Below, one piece after another: positions 33,589-41,662 of a stretch of DNA of 64,000 nucleotides; the stretch's first letter is position 1; each line of letters opens with the position of its first letter. The DNA is from Herbidospora solisilvae. Its GTDB lineage: Bacteria; Actinomycetota; Actinomycetes; Streptosporangiales; Streptosporangiaceae. A program made the position numbers and the translations under genes. Location: the NCBI RefSeq assembly GCF_009901565.1, contig NZ_WXEW01000013.1, forward strand, positions 124,001 to 188,000. The letters are read 5' to 3'. The notes under the pieces were generated by a model. That model searched no databases, had not been told where the DNA came from, and saw only the letters and a list, made by a program, of their open reading frames with translations.

Positions 33589-34818
33589 ATGGAAGACCAC
33601 GTGATCGTCGCCGACCTCGGATACGGCGACGCGGGCAAGGGCACCATCGTCGACTACCTGTGCTCCCGGCACCCCGACATCAGGGCCGTCGTCCGCTACA
33701 ACGGCGGCGGCCAGGCCGGCCACAACGTCGTCACCCCCGACGGCCGCCACCACACCTTCGCCCAGTTCGGCGCGGGCACCTTCTGGGGCGTGCCGACCTT
33801 CCTGTCGCGCTACATGATGGTCGACCCGATGCGGCTGGCCAGCGAGGCCAACCACCTGCGCTCTCTCGGTGTGCACCGGCCGTTCGACCTGCTCACCGTC
33901 GACCCCGAGGCGCTGGTCACCACCCCGTTCCACATGCGCGTCAACCGGTTCCGGGAACGTTCCCGGGGCGAGCGCCGCCACGGGTCGTGCGGCATGGGCG
34001 TCGGCGAGACGGCGTCCTACGCCATCGACAACCCCGCGTCGGCGATCCGGGTCGCCGACTGCGGCAACCCCCGGGCGCTGCGGCCGCTGCTGCGGCGGCT
34101 GCGCGACTGGGCCTCCGCCGAGATCGGCCGGCCGATCAGGATGCCGTCGGTCGACGACGTCGCCGAGGCCTACCGCCAGTTCGCCGCGACCGTCCACACC
34201 GGCCGGCTGCCCTCGGGCGGGCCGCTCGTCTTCGAGGGCGCCCAGGGTGTGCTCCTCGACGAGTGGTACGGCTTCCACCCCTACACGACCTGGTCGACCA
34301 CCACGTTCACCAACGCGTTCGAGCTGCTCGGCGAGGCCGGCCTCGACGACGCGAAGCGGCTCGGCGTGGTCCGCACGTACATGACCCGGCACGGCAACGG
34401 CCCGTTCGTGACCGAAGACCCCACCCTCCACCTGCCCGAACGCCACAACATGACCGGCGAGTGGCAGGGCCCGTTCCGCACCGGCCACCTCGACCTCGTC
34501 GCGCTCCGCTACGCCGCCCGCGTCTGCGGCGGCATCGACGAGATCGCGCTCACCCACCTCGACGTCGCCGACGAGCACCCCGAGCTCAAGGTCTGCCGCG
34601 AGTACGCCGACGGCCTGACCCTGGTGCCCGGCGGCGGCCTGGAGTTGCGGGCGCAGGTGTCCGAACGCCTGCTCACCGCCCGCCCGATCCTGTCCTCCGC
34701 GCCCGACTCGTGGGCGGGGCTCGTCGCCCAGGAACTCGACGCCCCGGTCACGATCCGGTCCAGCGGGCCGACCTGGCTCGACAAGAAGGTCCGCCGGGCG
34801 GCCGCGGCCCGCCGCTGA
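33589..34818 (+). CDS. Divergent adenylosuccinate synthetase (PurA) paralogue
   Basis: This 409-aa protein has the PurA fold. The GTP-binding loop is GDAGKGT (13-19; GDEGKGK in PurA). The catalytic Asp14 and His45 (GQAGH) match PurA Asp13 and His41, and FEGAQGVLLDE holds the IMP-contact Gln. But the guanine-recognition TKLD reads THLD, and the arginine-rich aspartate loop (GRRRR) is replaced by a GEWQGPFR segment. The ligase chemistry is thus probably kept with a changed nucleotide or amine partner. It is unlikely to be the housekeeping purA. GGAGG with 5-nt spacing fixes the ATG. Operon context with NrtR and vWA hints at ADP-ribose or nucleotide metabolism. Confidence 0.82.
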   Translation: MEDHVIVADLGYGDAGKGTIVDYLCSRHPDIRAVVRYNGGGQAGHNVVTPDGRHHTFAQFGAGTFWGVPTFLSRYMMVDPMRLASEANHLRSLGVHRPFDLLTVDPEALVTTPFHMRVNRFRERSRGERRHGSCGMGVGETASYAIDNPASAIRVADCGNPRALRPLLRRLRDWASAEIGRPIRMPSVDDVAEAYRQFAATVHTGRLPSGGPLVFEGAQGVLLDEWYGFHPYTTWSTTTFTNAFELLGEAGLDDAKRLGVVRTYMTRHGNGPFVTEDPTLHLPERHNMTGEWQGPFRTGHLDLVALRYAARVCGGIDEIALTHLDVADEHPELKVCREYADGLTLVPGGGLELRAQVSERLLTARPILSSAPDSWAGLVAQELDAPVTIRSSGPTWLDKKVRRAAAARR

Positions 34819-34825
34819 CCCGCCT

Positions 34826-34860
34826 CGGGGAAGGCCGTGGCGACCGCCACGAGTTCCCCG
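34826..34860. terminator. Bidirectional terminator-like hairpin
   Basis: Outer arms CGGGGAA (34826-34832) and TTCCCCG (34854-34860) enclose inner arms GTGGC and GCCAC. It lies between the PurA-like gene and the convergent TetR gene, just after the PurA-like stop. Confidence 0.55.
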
Positions 34861-34915
34861 CTGACCCGTTCACCGGTGCCCGGCAGGCTCTTCAGCTCGC
34901 GCCCGGCCGTCTCCA

Positions 34916-35554
34916 TCAGGTCGGGGTTGGGCTGGTGGGCCGGCTGCTCGCACCCGGGCGCAGTCCGTTGAGGGCCGTCTCGACCACGGTGTCGGCGAAG
35001 GCGGTGGTCAGTGGGCCCTCGCGGTAGAGCCAGCGGGTGCGGAGCGGGCCCCAGATCAGGTCGACGGCCACGTCGAGGTCGGCGTCGGCGGCGAGTTGCC
35101 CGGCGGCCTGGGCGCGGCTGAGCCGGCGGCGCTTGAGCTCCCTGACCGGCTCGTCGAGCCGCTCGGCGAAGTCGGCGGCGAGGGCGGGGTCGAGCAGGAT
35201 CTCGACGGCCAAGGCGCGCATCGGCTCGCTGTAGCGCGGGTCGTTCAGCTCGTCGACGGTGGCGCGCAGCACCGTCTTCAGGTCGGCCTCCAGATCGCCG
35301 GTGTCGGGCAGGTCGGCGGGCTGGTCGCCCTGGCCCTCCGAGAGCATCAGCAGCGCGTCGAACAACACCGCGCCCTTCGACGGCCACCAGCGGTAGATCG
35401 TCTGCTTGCCCGCCCCGGCCCTGGCGGCGATGCCCTCGATGCTCAGCCGGGCGTAGCCGACCTCTCCGGCCAGGTCGAGCGCGGCGGTGAGGATGGCCCG
35501 GCGGGCGGTCTCGTTGCGCCGGGCGGCGTCGGGCGCCTTGCGCTGCGTCGTCAT
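34916..35554 (-). CDS. TetR/AcrR-family repressor
   Basis: This 212-aa regulator has the TetR N-terminal helix-turn-helix (ILTAALDLAGEVGYARLSIEGIAARAGAGKQTIYRWWPSK type) and a TetR_C-type ligand domain with WLYREGPLTTAF. It is divergent from an SDR gene. Two palindromes with a shared AGACG/CGTCT core lie between them (35572-35584 and 35625-35643), so it most likely represses itself and the SDR, with relief by a small molecule. The last residues (SRPTSPTPT) are disordered. Confidence 0.9.
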   Translation of the reverse strand: MTTQRKAPDAARRNETARRAILTAALDLAGEVGYARLSIEGIAARAGAGKQTIYRWWPSKGAVLFDALLMLSEGQGDQPADLPDTGDLEADLKTVLRATVDELNDPRYSEPMRALAVEILLDPALAADFAERLDEPVRELKRRRLSRAQAAGQLAADADLDVAVDLIWGPLRTRWLYREGPLTTAFADTVVETALNGLRPGASSRPTSPTPT

Positions 35555-35571
35555 GCGCTCATCCTAAGACG

Positions 35572-35584
35572 AGACGGACCGTCT
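35572..35584. promoter_or_regulatory. TetR operator O1
   Basis: AGACGG and CCGTCT flank a single A: a 13-bp palindrome 17 nt upstream of the TetR start. It shares its core with O2 at 35625. Confidence 0.6.
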
Positions 35585-35624
35585 TGCATCGTCAGGGGAG
35601 ATGTGCGTACAGTTCTCAAGCGAG

Positions 35625-35643
35625 GCGAGACGGTTCGTCTCGC
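35625..35643. promoter_or_regulatory. TetR operator O2
   Basis: GCGAGACG and CGTCTCGC flank GTT: perfect 8-bp arms ending 19 nt before the SDR start. Position and the AGACG core shared with O1 support a TetR site controlling the SDR. Confidence 0.7.
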
Positions 35644-35662
35644 TGAAAAGAGGAGCTGTGGA

Positions 35663-36505
35663 ATGACCGTTGATCGTGTGTGGTTCGTGACCGGAGCGAG
35701 CCGGGGCCTCGGCCGGGCCTTCACCGAGGCGGCGCTGGCCGCGGGCGACCGCGTGGTGGGGGTGGCCCGGTCCGTCGCCCCGCTGGAGCCGCTGGCCGCC
35801 GAGCACGGCGACCGCCTGCTCACGCTTCCCCTGGACGTCACCGACCGCGCGGCCGTCCGGGCCGCGGTCGACGAGGCGGTGCGCCGGATGGGCCGCCTCG
35901 ACGTCGTCGTCAACAACGCCGGTTACCTCGCCATGGGCATGGTCGAGGAGTTCGGCGAGACCGAGGCCCGCGCCCAGATGGAGACGAACTTCTTCGGCCC
36001 CCTCTGGGTCGCCCAGGCCGTGCTGCCGCACCTTCGCGCCCAGGGGAGCGGGCACATCCTGCAGATCTCCAGCATCGGCGCGCTGGGCGGCTTCCCCCTC
36101 ACGGGGATGTACAGCGCGAGCAAGTTCGCCCTCGAAGGGATGAGCGAGGCGCTGGCGGCCGAGGCCGAGGGCTTCGGCGTCAAGGTCACCATCGTCGAGC
36201 CCGGCGGATACTGGACCGGCCTCTACACCACGGGCCTGGTCACCACCGAGCCGCTTGAGGTCTACGCGCCGCTGCGGGCCGAAATGGAGCGGCGGTTCGC
36301 CGACGGGTCGGTCGACAGCCTGCCGCACCTGGCCGCCGAGGCCGTCATGAAGCTCGTCGACGCCGACGACCCGCCGCTGCGCCTGCTGCTGGGCAGCGCC
36401 GTCTACGACCTGGCCTTCGACGTCTCCCGGAAGAAGATGGAGACCTGGGCGGCGTGGGAGGAGGTCAGCCGCGCCGCCGAGAAGGCCGTTCCGGCTCCCC
36501 GGTGA
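35663..36505 (+). CDS. Short-chain dehydrogenase/reductase
   Basis: This 280-aa classical SDR has a cofactor motif TGASRGLGRAF (about 10-20), NNAG and the YSASK active site (Tyr-xxx-Lys). An Asp after the second strand (LPLDVTD) fits the family. It oxidises or reduces an unknown small molecule with NAD(P)H. AGAGGAG about 6 nt upstream fixes the ATG at 35663; the longer open frame is the shadow of the TetR gene. Control by the adjacent TetR through O1/O2 is inferred. Confidence 0.9.
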   Translation: MTVDRVWFVTGASRGLGRAFTEAALAAGDRVVGVARSVAPLEPLAAEHGDRLLTLPLDVTDRAAVRAAVDEAVRRMGRLDVVVNNAGYLAMGMVEEFGETEARAQMETNFFGPLWVAQAVLPHLRAQGSGHILQISSIGALGGFPLTGMYSASKFALEGMSEALAAEAEGFGVKVTIVEPGGYWTGLYTTGLVTTEPLEVYAPLRAEMERRFADGSVDSLPHLAAEAVMKLVDADDPPLRLLLGSAVYDLAFDVSRKKMETWAAWEEVSRAAEKAVPAPR

Positions 36506-36531
36506 CCGCCGTCTTCTGCTACGCATACGGC

Positions 36532-36963
36532 ATGCAGCGACTGAAGCCTCTCATCGGCGAATGGGCCGTCACGACCGCGCTCCCCGGCGGCCAGGTGCTC
36601 GGCCGGGTGCGGTCGACGTTCGCCTGGCTCGACGACCGGTTCGTCGTCCAGCGCACCGACGTCTTCCCCGGCGACCAGGGCATGCCCGAACTGTTCCCCG
36701 CCGTCTGCGTCTACGGCTCCGACGACGGCACCGGCCGGTTCACCCAGCTCTACTCCGACGGCCGGGGCGTGCACCGGGTCTACCAGTGCACGCTCGACGA
36801 CGGCGTCTGGAGGATGTGGCGCGACCAGCCCGGCTTCGCGCAGCGTTTCACCGCCACCGTCGGAGCCGACGTCATCGACGGCGGGTGGGAACTGGCCGAG
36901 GAGGAGGGCGTCTGGAAACCCGATCTGTCGGTCAGGTACGAGAGAGCCGGTCGGCCAGCCTGA
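36532..36963 (+). CDS. Conserved hypothetical protein, lipocalin-like (DUF1579-type)
   Basis: This 143-aa protein opens with LKPLIGEWAVTT and continues RVRSTFAWLDDRFVVQRTDV and GRFTQLYSDGRGVHRVYQ, a pattern of small beta-barrel proteins that measure 'GEW' against a ligand. Function is unknown. The start could instead be the GTG at 36502, which overlaps the SDR stop (GTGA); the ATG is chosen because conserved sequence begins there. It overlaps the convergent endonuclease V gene by 32 nt. Confidence 0.6.
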   Translation: MQRLKPLIGEWAVTTALPGGQVLGRVRSTFAWLDDRFVVQRTDVFPGDQGMPELFPAVCVYGSDDGTGRFTQLYSDGRGVHRVYQCTLDDGVWRMWRDQPGFAQRFTATVGADVIDGGWELAEEEGVWKPDLSVRYERAGRPA

Positions 36964-37576
36964 TCGGCTCGGGCAGCCGGAACTCCGGGGCCAGGCGCAG
37001 CACCTGGGCGCACGCGTTGCCGAGGCTCATCCGGTGGCCCTGCGACACGTACACCGGTTTCACCCCGGTCCGGGTGCGCAGGGCGCGGCCCACCGTCTCG
37101 CCGTCGAGGACGATCGGCGTCCACGAGCCGCGCTCGTCGGCGGGGGGCTCGTGCGTGCCCACGAACGCCGTCTTGGCCACGCCGATCGCCGGCAGGCCGG
37201 TCAGCACGCCCAGATGGCACGCCAGCCCGAACCGGCGGGGATGCGCCACCCCGTAGCCGTCGCAGACCAGCAGGTCGGGGGTGACCGATAGGCGGGAGAG
37301 CGCGGTCAGCAGGGGCGGGATCTCGCGGAACGCGAACAGCCCCGGCACGTAGGGGAACCGGGCCTTCTCCCGCGCCACCGCCTGGTCGACGACCTTGAGC
37401 GAGGCGTCGAGCACGACGACGGCTCCGGTCACCGTGTCGTCGGCCGCGTAGCCCACGTCGAGGCCGGCCGTGAGGCCGATCTTGGCGGGGCCCTCCGAGG
37501 TCAGGTCGGCGAGCGGGCGGAGCCGCGACTGGATCGCCGTCGCCTCGTCGACGGTGGCCGGTTCGTCCCAGGTCAT
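36932..37576 (-). CDS. nfi: Endonuclease V (deoxyinosine 3' endonuclease)
   Basis: This 214-aa repair enzyme nicks DNA (or RNA) one phosphodiester 3' of inosine. The RNase H-like active-site acids are all present: Asp40 in GLDVGY, Glu85 in FAFRE and Asp106 in CDGYG. The strand-separating PYVPG wedge precedes FRE, and HPRRFGLACHLG is family-typical. Start choice is uncertain: ATG 37576 gives a family-like N-terminus, but the frame extends to a GTG at 37610-37612. It is divergent from a TetR gene. Confidence 0.92.
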   Translation of the reverse strand: MTWDEPATVDEATAIQSRLRPLADLTSEGPAKIGLTAGLDVGYAADDTVTGAVVVLDASLKVVDQAVAREKARFPYVPGLFAFREIPPLLTALSRLSVTPDLLVCDGYGVAHPRRFGLACHLGVLTGLPAIGVAKTAFVGTHEPPADERGSWTPIVLDGETVGRALRTRTGVKPVYVSQGHRMSLGNACAQVLRLAPEFRLPEPIRLADRLSRT

Positions 37577-37605
37577 CCTCACCAGGCCCACCGTAGACTG
37601 CCGGA

Positions 37606-38187
37606 ATGACACGAGCGGGAGGTACGCGTGCCGCGCTGCTCGACGCAGCGCTCGCGGTGTTCAACGAGCGTACCTATGGCGACACCCCGGTGGCCGAGGT
37701 GGCCGAGCGGGCGGGGGTGTCGGTGGGCACCCTCTACCGCTATTTCCCCAGCAAGGAGGCGCTGGGCAATGCCGTCTACCGGCTCTGGAAGCAGCGGCTC
37801 GGCGAGCGGCTCGCGGCCGAGCGGTCGGCCGACGCGTCCTACGCGAGCACGTTCGCGGCGATGTTCCGCACGTTCGTCGGGTTCGCGGCCGACCATCCGG
37901 AGGCGTTCGCGTTTCTCGAACTCCAGCAGCACGAGGGCTACCTCGACGTCGACAGCCGGACCGCCTCGACGTCCATCGACCAGACGGCGGTCGACTTCGT
38001 CTCCGAGGGGCAGAAGGCGGGGGAGATCCGGGCCGGTGACCCGCAGATGCTGGTCGCGCTCGTCTACGGCGCGCTGGTCGGGCTGGTGAAGGCGCGGCGG
38101 GCGGGGCTGACGCTCACGGATGAGGATCTGGCGGCGGCGCAGGCGGCCACGTGGGCGCTGCTTGACGTACGATCCCAAGCGGAGTGA
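37606..38187 (+). CDS. TetR-family repressor of the molybdenum hydroxylase operon
   Basis: This 193-aa regulator has the TetR helix-turn-helix (LLDAALAVF, VAEVAERAGVSVGTLYRYFPSKEAL) and a C-terminal ligand domain (FLELQQHEGYLD). A perfect operator overlaps its stop codon and precedes the oxidoreductase gene 38 nt downstream, which points to direct control of that operon; the gene itself may be read into it. Confidence 0.9.
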   Translation: MTRAGGTRAALLDAALAVFNERTYGDTPVAEVAERAGVSVGTLYRYFPSKEALGNAVYRLWKQRLGERLAAERSADASYASTFAAMFRTFVGFAADHPEAFAFLELQQHEGYLDVDSRTASTSIDQTAVDFVSEGQKAGEIRAGDPQMLVALVYGALVGLVKARRAGLTLTDEDLAAAQAATWALLDVRSQAE

Positions 38188-38198
38188 ACATTCACTCC
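38181..38198. promoter_or_regulatory. TetR operator before the molybdenum hydroxylase genes
   Basis: GGAGTGAA (38181-38188) and TTCACTCC (38191-38198) are perfect 8-bp arms around CA. The site overlaps the TetR stop codon and ends 27 nt before the oxidoreductase start. GTGAAC-NN-type palindromes are common TetR sites. Confidence 0.75.
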
Positions 38199-38225
38199 GG
38201 ATAACCGGCCGAAGGGAAGCCTCCG

Positions 38226-40793
38226 ATGCGCCTGACGTTCAACGGCGGTCCACGCGAGCACGACCCCGGTCCCGACGACACCGCCGCCGACGTGATCCGG
38301 ACGGTGTTCGGGGCCACCGGCACCAAGGTCGCCTGCGGCGCCGGGGTCTGCGGGGCCTGCACGATCCTCGTCGACGGCGAGCCGAAGGTGTCCTGCCTGC
38401 TGCCGGCCGCCCATCTGGACGGCACCGAGGTCACCACCGTCGAGGGGGTCGGTGGTGACCACCCCGTCCAGCGGGCGTTCGTCGAGTGCGACGCGCTCCA
38501 GTGCGGGTTCTGCACGCCGGGCTTCGTGACCGAGGCCGTCGCCTTCCACGACCGGTGGCGCAAGGACCACGAGGGCACGCCCTCCCGCGAGGAGGTCGCC
38601 GCCGCGCTGACCGGCCACCTGTGCCGGTGCGGGGCCTACGAGAACATCGTCGCCGCCGTCCGGCAGGCCTGCGCGGGCGTGTTCGACGACCGCGAGCCGG
38701 TGCCCGCCCGGGTTGAGGCCCCGGCCAAGGTCGCCGGCGCGGCCGAGTACACGGTCGACGTGAGCCTCCCGGGCATGCTCCACGGGGTGATCGTGCGTTC
38801 GCGGCTCCCGCACGCGCGAGTCACGGTGAAATCTCCGGAGATGTCCGAGAAAACGTCCCCGGCCTCCGCGGCCGGTCGTCCGGTGGCGGGATTCGTCCGC
38901 CTCCTGCAAGGCGACGTCGTCCGTTACACCGGTCAGCCGATCGCCGCCGTGGCCGCCGAGACACCCGCCCTCGCCAGGGAACTGGCCGAGCGGGTGACGG
39001 TCGACTACGAGGCGCTGCCCTCGGTCGTCGATCCCGCGGAAGCCCGGCGCGACGGCGCCCCGGTGATCTTCGCCGACGCCGCCGCCCAGAAGGCCGCGCC
39101 CTCCAGCGCCGAAGGCGCCGGGTTCCCCGGGCGGTGGCGGGGCAACGTCCGGTCGGGTTACGCCTCCGCTTGGCGCGGGCGCGCCGCCCGGCGAAGGCTC
39201 GACGCCGCCGAGGAGCGGAACGCGCCCGGCTACTTCGCCGCCACGTTCACCACCTCCGGTCAGTCGCACACCGCGCTCGAACCGCACGCCTCGGTGGCCG
39301 ACTGGCGGCCCGACGGGCTGACGCTCCACGTCTCCACGCAGGCGCTGCCGCACGTCAAGGCGGCCGCCGCCAAACGCTGGAACCCGCCGAAGGTCGAGGT
39401 CGTCGCCCAGCACGTCGGCGGCGGGTTCGGCTCGAAGCTCGGTCTCAGCACCGACGTGGTCGCCGCCGTCGAGCTCTCCCGCAGGCTCGGCCGCCCGGTG
39501 AGGGTCGCGATGTCGCGCGCCGAGGAGCTCACCGACACCGGCTACCGCCCCGGCACCCGCTCGGAGCTGCGCATGCTCGGCACCCCGACCGGCGGGCTGG
39601 CCGCGATCTCGCTCGACGTCTCCGGCCACGGCGGCGTCTCGACCGGCTCCATGGTCGCCACCCTGGGCCTGCTCATGTACGGCCGGGGCCCCCGCCACTT
39701 CCGCGACCGCGACGTCATCGGCAACGCGCCCCCGGCCAGCCCCTTCCGGGGACCGGGCGGCCCGCCGTTCGCATGGGCGGTCGAGCAGGGCGTCGACGAG
39801 ATCGCCCACCGGCTCGGCGCCGACCCGCTGAAGCTGCGCCGCACCTGGGACGGCAACCGCCGCCGCCGCGCCCTCTACGAGATCGCCGCCGAACTCCCGC
39901 TGTGGCGCGACCGCCCCGCGACGCCCCAGACGGGCCGCTACCGGCGCGGCGTCGGGGCCGCCGCGGCCAACTGGATCTACACCGCCGACGTCGACACCAA
40001 GATCGAGCTCACGGTGCGCGACGGCCGGATCGTCGCCCGGACCGCCACCCAGGACATCGGCACCGGCGTCCGGACCGTCATCCGCAACGCCGTCAGGGAG
40101 GTCTTCCCCGACGCCGACGTCGTCGTCGAGGTCGGCCACTCCGACGCGCCCCACGGCCCGGTCGCCGGCGGCAGCCGGTCGACCGCCTCGGTCGGCCCGG
40201 CCGCCCGCGACGCGGCCGGGAAACTCGCCGCGCACCTCGGCGGCAAGCCGGTCGGCGCGGCCGAGGGCGTGACCGTGCTCGGCGAACGGCCCAAGGACCG
40301 GCGCGGTTCGGCGGTCCCGGTGTCGATGGACCATCTGCGCGTCGGCCGGGGGCTGGCGGGCGCCGTCCACATCACCGAGGTGGAGGTCGACACCCTGCTC
40401 GGCCACACGCGGGTCACGCGAGTGTGGGGCGGCATCGCCGCCGGCGCCATCTACAACCGGACGGCCGCCCGCAACCAGTGCGAGGGCGGCATCGTGCAGG
40501 GCATCGGCTACGCCCTCTACGAGGAGCGGATCACCGACCCGCGCACCGGCGTGGTCCTGTCGGCGAACCTGGAGGACTACCGCCTGCCCGGCGTCAACGA
40601 CACCCCCGAGATGACCATCCACTTCCACGAGGACGGCTGGGACCACGTCCCGGGCGGCGGCGTCGGGCTCGGCGAGGTGTGCACCGTCTCGGTCGCCGCC
40701 TCGGTGGGCAACGCGGTCTTCAACGCGACCGGCTTCCGCCCGCTCGACCTGCCCATCCGCCCCGACCGCCTGCTCGAAGGGATGCCCCGATGA
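38226..40793 (+). CDS. Xanthine dehydrogenase-family protein: 2Fe-2S plus molybdopterin domains
   Basis: This 855-aa fusion joins a ferredoxin part (1-150) to a molybdopterin catalytic part. The first 2Fe-2S cluster uses Cys37, Cys42, Cys45 and Cys57; the second uses Cys93, Cys96, Cys133 and Cys135. The molybdenum domain has AQHVGGGFGSK and ends with GVGLGEVC, carrying the glutamate that acts as base in this family. Substrates of such hydroxylases are purines, aldehydes or N-heterocycles; which one cannot be told. In many relatives these are separate subunits. It is translationally coupled to the FAD subunit (ATGA) and sits behind a TetR operator, suggesting substrate induction. Confidence 0.9.
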   Translation: MRLTFNGGPREHDPGPDDTAADVIRTVFGATGTKVACGAGVCGACTILVDGEPKVSCLLPAAHLDGTEVTTVEGVGGDHPVQRAFVECDALQCGFCTPGFVTEAVAFHDRWRKDHEGTPSREEVAAALTGHLCRCGAYENIVAAVRQACAGVFDDREPVPARVEAPAKVAGAAEYTVDVSLPGMLHGVIVRSRLPHARVTVKSPEMSEKTSPASAAGRPVAGFVRLLQGDVVRYTGQPIAAVAAETPALARELAERVTVDYEALPSVVDPAEARRDGAPVIFADAAAQKAAPSSAEGAGFPGRWRGNVRSGYASAWRGRAARRRLDAAEERNAPGYFAATFTTSGQSHTALEPHASVADWRPDGLTLHVSTQALPHVKAAAAKRWNPPKVEVVAQHVGGGFGSKLGLSTDVVAAVELSRRLGRPVRVAMSRAEELTDTGYRPGTRSELRMLGTPTGGLAAISLDVSGHGGVSTGSMVATLGLLMYGRGPRHFRDRDVIGNAPPASPFRGPGGPPFAWAVEQGVDEIAHRLGADPLKLRRTWDGNRRRRALYEIAAELPLWRDRPATPQTGRYRRGVGAAAANWIYTADVDTKIELTVRDGRIVARTATQDIGTGVRTVIRNAVREVFPDADVVVEVGHSDAPHGPVAGGSRSTASVGPAARDAAGKLAAHLGGKPVGAAEGVTVLGERPKDRRGSAVPVSMDHLRVGRGLAGAVHITEVEVDTLLGHTRVTRVWGGIAAGAIYNRTAARNQCEGGIVQGIGYALYEERITDPRTGVVLSANLEDYRLPGVNDTPEMTIHFHEDGWDHVPGGGVGLGEVCTVSVAASVGNAVFNATGFRPLDLPIRPDRLLEGMPR

Positions 40794-41662
40794 CCGAATA
40801 CCGGGCCGGCGGCACTGATCTGATGGAACGCCGCGCGTCGGGCCGCTCGACCGGCCCGATCGTCGACCTGCGCGACCGGGGCCTCCGGTCGATCGAGACC
40901 ACCGAGGAGGGCGGCCTCCGGATCGGGGCGATGGTCACCGTCGACACCCTGGCGACCGACCCCGCCCTGTCCGCCGCCTATCCCGCACTCGCGCTGACGG
41001 CCGGCGCGCTGGCGACGCCGCAGATCAGGCGGGCCGCCACGCTCGGCGGGGTGCTGCTCCAGCGCACCCGCTGCCGCTACTACCGCAACGAGCACTACGA
41101 GTGCCTGAAGACCGGCGGCGAGGGCTGCCCGGCGCGCGGCAACCCGGGCGAGCGCGCCGTCGTGCTCGACGTCGGCCCGTGCGTCGCGCCGCACCCCTCG
41201 TCGGTGGCCATGGCGCTGCTCACCTATGACGCCGTCGCCGAGATCGAGGACGGCCCGCGCCGGCCGGTCGCCGGCCTCTACGGCGACGGCGCCCGCGACC
41301 ACCTGCTCGACCCGTCCGACCTGCTCACCGCGGTCGTCCTGCCGCCCCCGATCGACGGCGAACGCGCCGGGTACAAGCGCGCCACCGGCCGCGCCTCGGC
41401 CGAGTGGCCGCTGGCCGAGGCCGTCGCCCACCTGACCGTGCGCGACGGCGTGATCGTCCGCGCCGGGGTGGCCGTCGGGGGAGTGGCGGCGGTGCCGCTC
41501 CGGCTGCCCGGCGTCGAGGCGGCCCTCACCGGGCACGCGCCGTCGGAGGAGCTGTTCGCGCGGGCGGCCCGGCTCGACTGGACGCCCGCGTTCCCCGAGA
41601 CGGCGTACAAGATCCCGGTGACGGCGACGCTGATCGGCGACGTGCTGGCTCAGGCCCGGTAG
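40790..41662 (+). CDS. FAD-binding subunit of the molybdenum hydroxylase
   Basis: This 290-aa subunit carries the FAD-binding AGGTDL motif only six residues from the start, so the usual first 30-40 residues of the family are missing. TLGGVLLQRTRCRYYRNE follows; three cysteines (RCRYY, YECLK, GEGCP) sit where 4-hydroxybenzoyl-CoA reductase and PaoB-type subunits hold an extra 4Fe-4S cluster. It would pass electrons from the 2Fe-2S clusters to an acceptor. The ATG overlaps the upstream stop. Its end overlaps the convergent helicase gene by 13 nt. Confidence 0.85.
   Translation: MTEYRAGGTDLMERRASGRSTGPIVDLRDRGLRSIETTEEGGLRIGAMVTVDTLATDPALSAAYPALALTAGALATPQIRRAATLGGVLLQRTRCRYYRNEHYECLKTGGEGCPARGNPGERAVVLDVGPCVAPHPSSVAMALLTYDAVAEIEDGPRRPVAGLYGDGARDHLLDPSDLLTAVVLPPPIDGERAGYKRATGRASAEWPLAEAVAHLTVRDGVIVRAGVAVGGVAAVPLRLPGVEAALTGHAPSEELFARAARLDWTPAFPETAYKIPVTATLIGDVLAQAR

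Noticed and set aside
33589..34818. Calling this the housekeeping purA or phage-type purZ
   Set aside because: The base-recognition and aspartate-loop motifs differ from PurA, and the catalytic Asp is kept, so neither label is supported.
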